Origin: Candidatus Thalassarchaeaceae archaeon
Lineage (GTDB): Archaea; Thermoplasmatota; Poseidoniia; Poseidoniales; Thalassarchaeaceae
NCBI GenBank assembly: GCA_029250425.1
Contig: JAQXFF010000015.1
Location: 1 to 5,591 of the forward strand
Length of the DNA stretch: 5,591 nt
Direction: 5' to 3'
Shown: positions 1 to 5,125 of the stretch, one piece after another
Numbering within the stretch: the stretch's first letter is position 1
Layout: the number at the start of each line of letters is the position of its first letter
Notes under the pieces: generated by a model
What the model saw: the letters and a program-made list of their open reading frames with translations, nothing else
Database searches by the model: none
What the model was told of the DNA's origin: nothing
Position numbers and translations under genes: made by a program

Positions 1-34
1 GTGTAATTGCGCCAATCAATAGTTCAGGGGTCAT
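1..34 (-). CDS. Start of next transhydrogenase subunit gene (partial, probable PntAB, alpha-2)
   Basis: Only the first 11 codons are in the window, read as MTPELLIGAIT. The ATG shares one base with the TGA stop of pntAA (TGATG), so the two genes are translationally coupled. In organisms with a split alpha subunit, the gene after pntAA is normally pntAB, a small protein of about 100 residues that forms part of the transmembrane proton channel, followed by pntB. The hydrophobic start of this peptide fits a membrane subunit, but 11 residues cannot prove it. The identification rests mainly on gene order. Confidence 0.6.
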   Translation of the reverse strand, partial: MTPELLIGAIT

Positions 35-1194
35 CAGAGTACACCTCCCAGTCTGGTTTGCTTAGGATGCAGTTCCCCACCCATACAGATTAGAACACCA
101 CCCATTCCAGGAACGTGGAAATCGTTGCCTTCAGGTGCCCCGAAGAGGACATCATCATCAGGATCAAGAACAATTTCTCCTTCCTTGACAAGTGAACCGA
201 TAAATGTTGTAAGATTATTCGAATATAGCATACTTGCAGTTGTTGCTAACTGACCTGGTAGGTTCGTTGTGCCAACAATTGTCACACCATTCTCTGTTAC
301 GAATATTTCTCCGGGTTTCGTCAATTCACAATTGCCTCCGACGTCAGCATTCATGTCGACAACGACAGTGCCAGCTCTGAAATTTGCAACGGCACTGGCA
401 GGCACGGTAATTGGAGCAGGACGGCCGAAAATTCGCGCCGTTGTTACAATGACATCTGCATCTGCTGCAACTTCACACACCGTGTCATTAACCTTCTGAA
501 TGAACTCGGGGGTCAATGGTTTAGCATAACCTGATTCATCTTCAAAATCATCCATTCCTTCAACTTCAATGAAACGGCCACCAACGGATTCAATTTGTTC
601 AGCCGCTGATTTACGAACATCCGATGCATAAACAACTGCGCCCAGTCTCTTGGCTGTTGCAATTGCTTGAAGACCAGCGACACCACTGCCCATGATGACA
701 AACTTGGCCGGACGAACGGTGCCAGCAGATGTTGTCATCATTGGAATCCCTTTGGGAACTTGTGCAGCACCCATCAATACGGATTTGTATCCAGCGAGAT
801 TGTCTTGACTTGAATTCACATCCATTGACTGAGCGCGCGATAATCTGCGAGGAATCATGTCCATACTCATGAGAGTCACCTTGGCATCCATTGCTTGCTG
901 GATGCGCTCAGGGTGTCGGAATGGATCGGATACACAGGCCACAATTTGACCTTCTGAAAGTGTCGAAAAGTCTGGCGCACCGATGGAAATCAGTGTACTG
1001 CAACCCATCGCATCGTCACGAGAAACAATCTTGGCCCCTTTAGATTCATACTCAGAATCAGAATGGTGGGATGAATTTCCCGCCCCTGATTCCACTAGAA
1101 CTTCAAATCCTAATTTCACCAATTTGGGAATAGAATTGGGCACTATCGCAACACGAGTTTCATCTCCATCTTCAACAATTACGCCTAATTTCAT
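34..1194 (-). CDS. pntAA: NAD(P) transhydrogenase subunit alpha part 1 (NAD(H)-binding domain I)
   Basis: This is the soluble NAD(H)-binding component of the proton-translocating transhydrogenase, which passes hydride between NAD(H) and NADP(H) at the membrane using the proton gradient. The 386 residues match the usual length of split-alpha PntAA proteins (about 380). Visible hallmarks are ETRVAIVP near residue 12; the substrate loop SRAQSMDVNSSQDNLAGY at 119-136, in which R117, Q122, D125 and S128 align with the R-Q-D-S residues of the Rhodospirillum rubrum enzyme; the Rossmann glycine motif GSGVAG at 169-174; the ribose-binding D192 in ASDVR; and VGGNCELTKPGE near 285-296. The usual ALIPGRPAP loop reads ARIFGRPAP here (253-261), with Phe in place of the common Pro. 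The start is supported by a TGAGGT site 7 nt upstream. The next transhydrogenase gene follows with a 1-nt stop/start overlap, and a CPBP protease gene lies 107 nt upstream on the same strand. The family is well recognised. The NAD rather than NADP preference is inferred from the family. Confidence 0.95.
   Translation of the reverse strand: MKLGVIVEDGDETRVAIVPNSIPKLVKLGFEVLVESGAGNSSHHSDSEYESKGAKIVSRDDAMGCSTLISIGAPDFSTLSEGQIVACVSDPFRHPERIQQAMDAKVTLMSMDMIPRRLSRAQSMDVNSSQDNLAGYKSVLMGAAQVPKGIPMMTTSAGTVRPAKFVIMGSGVAGLQAIATAKRLGAVVYASDVRKSAAEQIESVGGRFIEVEGMDDFEDESGYAKPLTPEFIQKVNDTVCEVAADADVIVTTARIFGRPAPITVPASAVANFRAGTVVVDMNADVGGNCELTKPGEIFVTENGVTIVGTTNLPGQLATTASMLYSNNLTTFIGSLVKEGEIVLDPDDDVLFGAPEGNDFHVPGMGGVLICMGGELHPKQTRLGGVL
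42..48 (-). promoter_or_regulatory. Shine-Dalgarno site for the downstream transhydrogenase subunit
   Basis: The minus strand reads GGAGGTG and ends 7 nt before the ATG at 34. It lies inside the last codons of pntAA. This strong site supports independent initiation of the next gene at the TGATG overlap. Confidence 0.7.
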
Positions 1195-1201
1195 TGTGTC
1201 G

Positions 1202-1207
1202 ACCTCA
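1202..1207 (-). promoter_or_regulatory. Shine-Dalgarno site of pntAA
   Basis: The minus strand reads TGAGGT, with 7 nt between it and the ATG at 1194. It fixes the pntAA start and implies a transcript with a 5' leader, unlike the leaderless-looking genes at the right end of the window. Confidence 0.6.
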
Positions 1208-1217
1208 CTACGGTTTC

Positions 1218-1234
1218 CAACCCCATAGGGGTTG
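1218..1234. promoter_or_regulatory. Perfect 7-3-7 palindrome upstream of pntAA (candidate operator)
   Basis: The plus strand reads CAACCCC-ATA-GGGGTTG, a perfect inverted repeat with a 3-nt centre. It ends 23 nt before the pntAA start and just upstream of its Shine-Dalgarno site. Its 13-base core (CAACCCCTATGGG on the minus strand) recurs upstream of mdh at 2028-2040. The location and symmetry fit a dimeric transcription factor site. A 5'-leader hairpin near the ribosome site is the alternative. It is not a good intrinsic terminator, because no T-run follows it on the minus strand. Confidence 0.5.
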
Positions 1235-1279
1235 TATGGCGATATCGACCCTCAATCGGTTATTGAACCATACGGCCGG

Positions 1280-1284
1280 AAAAA
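1280..1284 (-). terminator. Possible T-run terminator after the CPBP gene
   Basis: The minus strand has TTTTT beginning 17 nt after the CPBP stop codon. Archaeal RNA polymerase can terminate at short T-rich tracts without a hairpin. Five T's is a minimal signal, so readthrough into pntAA is equally plausible. Confidence 0.25.
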
Positions 1285-1301
1285 CAGGGTTGAATTCCCG
1301 C

Positions 1302-1982
1302 TCAAAATAATATGGTTGCGCCAACCCCAAAGACTGCGACATCGCAAATTGCATGCGCAATGTATGGAATCCAAACACTCCGATACCGAACATAGAGCCA
1401 AGAGAAAATTGCACCACCTACAAACAGGGCGATGCTGGAAAGTAAATTCGCCCACCACGGAAACCCGAATATCGCCAATGCAACTGTGTGATGAGCCACA
1501 AAGATGAGGGCTGACAAGACAATGGCTGGATTCCCTCCACCAACTAGAGTCTCGGACTTGGTAACCAAAAACCAACGGAAAACGTATTCTTCCAGCAGTG
1601 AATTGATTAAAATCCAATATATTGTCGCAGTCAGGTATACTGTGGGATTCAATAAACCAACTGGTTCGAGGGCATCACTCAACAATTTTGGATCAATCGA
1701 ATCACCCAGTAAAAACCAGGCTACTAGCATCACCAAACTCATCGCTAGACCCAGCCCGATGCTCATCGCATAACCACCTTGTTCAGGTTTCGACCACGAC
1801 AGCGTACCTCCATCAATCTTCAAAAGCCAATACAGTGGAACACAAAGTAACCACAATTTGGTGAAGATGAAAATAAATTGTGAAACTGCTCCGTCTCCAG
1901 CGCTGTATGAAAGAAGAGTCGACACTGTTGGAGCTGCACCCACTAGCAAGAGGGCTAGAAGTGCGCGGCGCCGGTCTTCCAT
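1302..1982 (-). CDS. CPBP-family intramembrane glutamic protease (CAAX/Abi-like)
   Basis: This polytopic membrane protein of 226 residues has the motifs of the CPBP (Rce1/Abi) family of membrane-embedded proteases. Motif 1 is EEYVFR at 131-136 (EExxxR), motif 2 is FVAHH at 161-165, supplying the conserved His, and motif 3 is HAICD at 210-214 (HxxxD/N). About six or seven hydrophobic segments are visible, roughly 7-27, 35-55, 72-92, 113-130, 152-170, 180-198 and 204-222. The substrate is unknown. Relatives cleave prenylated CAAX proteins, process bacteriocin-like peptides or act on anti-sigma factors, and nothing here chooses among these. I chose the ATG at 1982, giving MEDRRRALL before the first hydrophobic segment. 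A GGAGGT sits 13 nt upstream (1996-2001), which is longer spacing than usual. An ATG at 2015 and a TTG at 2028-2030 are in-frame alternatives that would add 11 or 16 non-conserved residues. The gene is divergent from mdh across 94 bp. Confidence 0.85.
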   Translation of the reverse strand: MEDRRRALLALLLVGAAPTVSTLLSYSAGDGAVSQFIFIFTKLWLLCVPLYWLLKIDGGTLSWSKPEQGGYAMSIGLGLAMSLVMLVAWFLLGDSIDPKLLSDALEPVGLLNPTVYLTATIYWILINSLLEEYVFRWFLVTKSETLVGGGNPAIVLSALIFVAHHTVALAIFGFPWWANLLSSIALFVGGAIFSWLYVRYRSVWIPYIAHAICDVAVFGVGATILF

Positions 1983-2027
1983 GAAACCTGTTGTAACCTC
2001 CCCCCCTTCAAGCATTACCCTACAAGG

Positions 2028-2044
2028 CAACCCCTATGGGCGTG
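2028..2044. promoter_or_regulatory. Imperfect palindrome in the CPBP/mdh divergent region (candidate operator)
   Basis: The plus strand reads CAACCCCTATGGGCGTG. The first 13 bases are identical to the palindrome upstream of pntAA, in the same orientation relative to the downstream gene, and 15 of 17 positions match overall. It ends 32 nt before the mdh ATG and 45 nt upstream of the chosen CPBP start, so one bound protein could affect both genes. No convincing TATA box was seen nearby, so the promoter itself is not placed. Confidence 0.5.
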
Positions 2045-2065
2045 TGTCACTGCCGCCTCGACAAT

Positions 2066-2071
2066 GAGGAG
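2066..2071 (+). promoter_or_regulatory. Shine-Dalgarno site of mdh
   Basis: GAGGAG lies 5 nt before the ATG at 2077. It decides between this start and the in-frame ATG at 2095, which has no comparable site. Confidence 0.6.
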
Positions 2072-2076
2072 TTCAC

Positions 2077-3075
2077 ATGTGTGAAGATAATGAAATGAAA
2101 AAATCAATTCGTGTTGCTGTTACTGGCGCCGCTGGTAACATTGGATATGCACTGTTATGGCGGATCGCGAGTGGCGATTGTTTTGGAACAAATCAGCCAG
2201 TCACCCTTCAGTTACTGGAGATCCCACCTGGTATGCAACGTCTCGACGGGGTCATCATGGAATTGATGGATTCTGCATTCCCACTGGTGCATGGCATCGT
2301 CGGCACAGATGACCCCAATATTGCATTCAAAGAGGCAGACGCGATTTTTCTGGTGGGCTCACGGCCTCGAACAAAAGACATGGATCGATCTGACCTCGTG
2401 GCTGCAAATGGACCAATTTTCGTTGGACAAGGTAAGGCAATCGATGCGGTGGCCTCACCGAATGTGAAGGTCATTACTGTGGGCAACCCTTGCAACACCA
2501 ATACGCTAATTGCCTGTGCAAACGCACCGAATATCCCCTCTCGGCAATTTACCGCCATGACTCGCCTCGACCAGAATCGAGCAGTAGGACAGATGGCAGA
2601 ACGTGCAGGTGTACCTGCTTCGAAGATTCATGATGTATTCATCTGGGGCAACCACGCTAATACGATGTACCCAGACCCAAGCTTAGCGACAATAGATGGA
2701 AAAATTGCAACAGAAGTTTTCGATAGTGAATGGCTACAAGGCCCGTTCCTAGATACTGTAGCAACTCGAGGGAAAGCCGTGATCGAAGCACGAGGTGCAT
2801 CCTCCGCGGCTTCCGCTGCCTCCGCAGCTACCGATCACATGCGTGACTGGTGGCAAGGTTCGAATGGGCGTATAGTTTCAATGGCTCTTCCTTCCGAAGG
2901 TTGGTATGGAGTCCCTGAAGGGCTTGTGTTTAGTTTTCCATGCCGATGCGAAAATGGTGAGATGATTGTGGTAGATGACATTCCTGTCGACTCATTTGCA
3001 CAAGCAAAAATTGATGAAAATGTCGCTGCACTATTGGAAGAGAGAGATGCAGTGAGTGAACTTTTAGGCAATTGA
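2077..3075 (+). CDS. mdh: Malate dehydrogenase (NAD-type, cytosolic/bacterial subfamily)
   Basis: This enzyme interconverts malate and oxaloacetate with NAD(H), a TCA-cycle step in the cytoplasm. Its 332 residues are close to the usual 325-330. The Rossmann motif GAAGNIG is at 17-23, and the acidic E48 in LLEIP follows the second strand, as expected for NAD rather than NADP. The mobile-loop arginines R98 and R104 lie in SRPRTKDMDR, N140 is in GNPCNTN, R163 and D165 are in TRLDQNRA, and the catalytic H193 is in WGNH. The late motif ARGASSAASAA at 238-248 is typical of the subfamily. The usual TRLDHNRA reads TRLDQNRA, a change next to but not at the catalytic Asp. The lactate/malate family member common in many archaea is shorter and lacks this pattern, so a bacterial origin by transfer is likely. 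The gene is first in an operon with a Nudix hydrolase 8 nt downstream. A palindrome shared with pntAA lies upstream, hinting at joint control of NAD-linked genes. Confidence 0.95.
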   Translation: MCEDNEMKKSIRVAVTGAAGNIGYALLWRIASGDCFGTNQPVTLQLLEIPPGMQRLDGVIMELMDSAFPLVHGIVGTDDPNIAFKEADAIFLVGSRPRTKDMDRSDLVAANGPIFVGQGKAIDAVASPNVKVITVGNPCNTNTLIACANAPNIPSRQFTAMTRLDQNRAVGQMAERAGVPASKIHDVFIWGNHANTMYPDPSLATIDGKIATEVFDSEWLQGPFLDTVATRGKAVIEARGASSAASAASAATDHMRDWWQGSNGRIVSMALPSEGWYGVPEGLVFSFPCRCENGEMIVVDDIPVDSFAQAKIDENVAALLEERDAVSELLGN

Positions 3076-3083
3076 GGTGAAAC

Positions 3084-3794
3084 ATGACGCGATCGCTCTA
3101 CCTTGAGCACGACGGAAAAGTTCTGCTCGTGGATTTGGATGGTGTCGGTCCTCGAAAGGCGGTGATGGGGCGCGTTGGCGAAATCTCCCTACGATTGCCG
3201 ACCGAAGTCGAAGTTCGTTCAATGGGAATCGAATGGAACGAACGTCGGATTAATCGAATCAAATTCGGTGATGATTTTCACGAAGTTGTCTATGCACTCC
3301 CTGCGATTGAATGGCCGGAAAATTGGACCTGGAAGGACAAACTGATTTCGGATGGTTGCGTTGACCCACTGGCCCGTGAATGTGTATACAGGAGTATGCA
3401 CCGAGTGGTGTCAAAAGTCATCCTGGTGAACCAGCGAAATGATGTCGTTATGGCGAAAGTCAAGCGTGGCTTCTTCACTGGACATTGGACTTTACCAGGG
3501 GGTTTTGTGGATTACGCAGAGCACCCATTGGAAGGAGCGATGCGTGAGGTATTGGAAGAATTGGGAGTGAATGTCAAAATCTCCGAAAATGACATCGTCC
3601 AAATCGCAGAGAGGATTTTCACCAGCGAGGGGATTCAATTCCTATCATTTACTTACAAATGTGTTGTTGTTGACGAATTATCATTCACGCCGAAACCCGA
3701 TGAAATCGAAGAGGTGCGCTGGTTCACTATTGAGGACGCACTGGCGCGTGCTGCAAGTTTGTTTGATGTTGAAGCATTGAGGTTATTGGAATGA
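3084..3794 (+). CDS. Nudix hydrolase with an uncharacterised N-terminal domain
   Basis: This protein of 236 residues has a complete Nudix box at 140-162 that matches GX5EX7REUXEEXGU exactly: G140, E146, R154, E155, E158, E159 and G161. That predicts a Mg-dependent hydrolase of nucleoside diphosphate-linked compounds. The Nudix fold spans about 108-220, preceded by the strand LPGG. The first 100 or so residues form no domain I recognise; they contain WNERRINRIKFG and a Trp-rich stretch EWPENWTWKDK. There is no zinc ribbon and no NudC-type SQPWPFP motif, so NADH pyrophosphatase is not supported, and the proline expected downstream of the box in ADP-ribose pyrophosphatases was not seen. The substrate therefore stays open. 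GAGGTG overlaps the mdh stop and sits 4 nt before the ATG. The stop overlaps the next gene's start (ATGA). Operon membership with mdh suggests, but does not show, a link to nucleotide cofactor housekeeping. Confidence 0.88.
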   Translation: MTRSLYLEHDGKVLLVDLDGVGPRKAVMGRVGEISLRLPTEVEVRSMGIEWNERRINRIKFGDDFHEVVYALPAIEWPENWTWKDKLISDGCVDPLARECVYRSMHRVVSKVILVNQRNDVVMAKVKRGFFTGHWTLPGGFVDYAEHPLEGAMREVLEELGVNVKISENDIVQIAERIFTSEGIQFLSFTYKCVVVDELSFTPKPDEIEEVRWFTIEDALARAASLFDVEALRLLE

Positions 3795-4498
3795 AACAAT
3801 ACCTGAATGATGATTACTTACGTCGCGTCATACAAATGGGTGTCATTATTATCGTCGGTTCCTGTTTGATTAGCCAAGTCATGATGCAACTGGGCGGTGG
3901 AGAACGAGATCAACCAGTGGATTTGAGTGACCAAGTTCCCGATGATTTTGGTGATGACGGGTTGATATTTGAAGATGGTTTTCCACCTTTCATATCTTCC
4001 GCTGGTGCTTTCATGCCTGAACGCGCCGTCTTCAATTTCGGCTTGTTTACAGGTGGTTTGGTAATGATTTTTATCTCCTTTGAAATCTTCCATCGAACCA
4101 AACCGGAAGGAAGAAAGAGGAAGGTTAGCAATGTTGTTGCGCTTGTCTCTGGAATCTTCATTGGGTTTTCAATGATGCAAATTGTCGCACACCCGTTCAA
4201 TACGAGTATTATCATGCATATTTTTTGGGCGATGAATATCTTCTGGTGTGCTCAGATTTGGATCGGGACTCTCGCGTATGCGCGTGGTGATTTAGATTCA
4301 GATGTCAGTTGGAAAAGATATCCAATTCACCAAATTCGCTGGGCACTATTTGCTACCGCAGTAATATCATTCCAAGCTATGACTGTTCTAGTTGCCACCG
4401 GCCATCTAGTGGAATCAGCCATCTTTGAGTGGACTTTGACATTCTCAGCAGAAGCCATGATGTTGTCTCTGATTCCCGCACTTACGCCCTCTGCATGA
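3791..4498 (+). CDS. Six-TM membrane protein, Frag1/DRAM/Sfk1-like
   Basis: This integral membrane protein of 235 residues has hydrophobic segments at roughly 13-33, 79-99, 112-133, 140-163, 183-203 and 212-231. After the first segment there is a long acidic loop (about 38-65), then PFISSAGAFMPERAVFN at 66-82. That stretch resembles the IS..G...PE...F signature following TM1 in the Frag1/DRAM/Sfk1 family, as does the EW...F.AE pattern opening the last segment at 213-221. These eukaryote-best-known proteins act in membrane lipid and GPI-related processes or autophagy. The prokaryotic role is unknown and no function is claimed here. The start overlaps the Nudix stop by 4 nt, with GAGGT located 8 nt upstream inside that gene, so the two are translationally coupled. 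The 3' end overlaps the convergent gene by 17 bp. The membrane topology is clear, and the family assignment is moderate, made from motif resemblance. Confidence 0.7.
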   Translation: MKQYLNDDYLRRVIQMGVIIIVGSCLISQVMMQLGGGERDQPVDLSDQVPDDFGDDGLIFEDGFPPFISSAGAFMPERAVFNFGLFTGGLVMIFISFEIFHRTKPEGRKRKVSNVVALVSGIFIGFSMMQIVAHPFNTSIIMHIFWAMNIFWCAQIWIGTLAYARGDLDSDVSWKRYPIHQIRWALFATAVISFQAMTVLVATGHLVESAIFEWTLTFSAEAMMLSLIPALTPSA

Positions 4499-5069
4499 GT
4501 GTGGCTACAAGTAAAACTGAGGCACCACCGAACATCATCAAACCAGCGAGCATCAAACCTTTTTGTAAATTGCTTTGACTAGAGCGTTTCATTTCGATCT
4601 CTGGTTCTTCATCGTCACAATCGCCAAAACACTCCCCAATGGTTGGTGCAGAGACACTGTGGTCATCTAATGCAATGTTGAGTCGGACTTCGACTTCAGT
4701 ACCATCTGAATGAATATCAGAGAGAATATAATTTCCAACCAAGGCTGTATCATTGATGACAAAAATCCATGCCACGCGGCAATCGCTGTCATTATTCCAA
4801 TCACATTCGCTGTTCAAAATTCCTGAAGAAAATTCATCGGTATCATCAAAATCGCCATCCCCATTCAGATCTAGTCCGATTTCATGGGTGATGTTCTCCC
4901 GATTGTCTACGTTGTAATATTGTACAGTGTCGTTGATGACCAGACTGACCTCCGTCGGAGTGTGGGAATCGTCGCGGACAATGACTGTGAAGGTATCTGG
5001 CTCATGAGCAATCGCGACACCCGATATGAATGGGAACAGGAGGAGGAGAGCGAGTGCCCAGCCGCGCAT
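4482..5069 (-). CDS. Secreted, C-terminally anchored cupredoxin-like protein
   Basis: The protein has 195 residues. A signal peptide (about 1-21, MRGWALALLLLF... ending AIA/H) is followed by a beta-rich domain at about 25-133, a Cys- and acid-rich linker (GECFGDCDDEEPE, 145-157) and a C-terminal TM helix (about 169-190) with basic residues after it. The TVIVRDDSHTPTEVSLVINDTVQYYNVD pattern and the closing GNYILSDIH...VEVRL resemble cupredoxin strands, with H62 in the position of the first copper ligand. The canonical Cys-x-His-x-Met ligand loop is not evident; C89 and C97 look more like a disulfide. A DLNGDGDFDDTD stretch (67-78) resembles an EF-hand/dockerin calcium loop. Four N-x-S/T sequons (N46, N59, N93, N106) fit archaeal surface glycosylation. 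The reading frame stays open to 5294, but I start at 5069 because the signal peptide begins there and further extension would run through the divergent gene. There is no Shine-Dalgarno site, and a TATA-like box 26 nt upstream implies a leaderless mRNA. The cupredoxin assignment is tentative; export and anchoring are firmer. Confidence 0.75.
   Translation of the reverse strand: MRGWALALLLLFPFISGVAIAHEPDTFTVIVRDDSHTPTEVSLVINDTVQYYNVDNRENITHEIGLDLNGDGDFDDTDEFSSGILNSECDWNNDSDCRVAWIFVINDTALVGNYILSDIHSDGTEVEVRLNIALDDHSVSAPTIGECFGDCDDEEPEIEMKRSSQSNLQKGLMLAGLMMFGGASVLLVATLMQRA
4560..4564 (+). terminator. Possible T-run terminator of the mdh operon
   Basis: TTTTT on the plus strand begins 61 nt after the operon's last stop codon, inside the convergent gene. 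Because the two 3' ends overlap, any terminator for the plus-strand operon must lie within the opposing gene. Five T's is a weak signal. Confidence 0.2.
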
Positions 5070-5091
5070 GGTACTCTGTACCCGTCTGTAG

Positions 5092-5098
5092 ATAAATA
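5092..5098 (-). promoter_or_regulatory. TATA-like box in the divergent promoter
   Basis: TATTTAT on the minus strand spans -29 to -23 relative to the ATG at 5069. This is the spacing expected for an archaeal promoter of a leaderless transcript. On the plus strand the same bases (ATAAATA) are centred 31 nt before the ATG at 5126, so the AT element may also serve the divergent gene and give it a leader of only about 5 nt. Neither gene has a Shine-Dalgarno site. Confidence 0.5.
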
Positions 5099-5101
5099 CA
5101 A

Positions 5102-5120
5102 ACCGACCCAAAGGGTCGGT
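5102..5120. promoter_or_regulatory. Perfect 8-3-8 palindrome in the divergent promoter (candidate operator)
   Basis: ACCGACCC-AAA-GGGTCGGT is a perfect inverted repeat. It lies between the AT box and the ATG of the plus-strand gene, 5 nt before that ATG, where a bound protein would block the polymerase. For the minus-strand gene it lies just upstream of the TATA box, near the BRE. Its centre shares the CCC-WWW-GGG core with the palindromes at 1218 and 2028. Confidence 0.5.
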
Positions 5121-5125
5121 ACGCC

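Noticed and set aside
748..756. A fourth CCC-TTT-GGG core, inside pntAA
   Set aside because: It is explained by codons of the conserved PKGIP stretch and has no extended symmetric arms comparable to the intergenic sites.
884..905. Inverted repeat GCATCCA...TGGATGC with an 8-nt loop inside pntAA
   Set aside because: It lies within well-conserved coding sequence and has no T-run or regulatory context. Short repeats of this size occur by chance.
1218..1234. Palindrome as an intrinsic terminator of the CPBP gene
   Set aside because: The minus-strand sequence after it (GGAAACC) has no T-run, and the same element recurs upstream of mdh where a terminator would make no sense.
2000..2006. Run of seven C's as a frameshift site in the CPBP gene
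   Set aside because: With the chosen start at 1982 the run is upstream of the coding sequence. It only affects the unlikely longer start candidates and the Shine-Dalgarno context.
2784..2832. Repetitive tcc-gc(t/c) triplets in mdh as a repeat element
   Set aside because: They encode the conserved Ser/Ala-rich ARGASSAASAA motif of malate dehydrogenase, so protein sequence explains the repetition.
3084..3794. Nudix protein as an NrtR-type regulator that would bind the palindromes
   Set aside because: NrtR has an N-terminal Nudix domain and a C-terminal winged helix. Here the Nudix domain is C-terminal, its catalytic box is intact, and no helix-turn-helix is visible.
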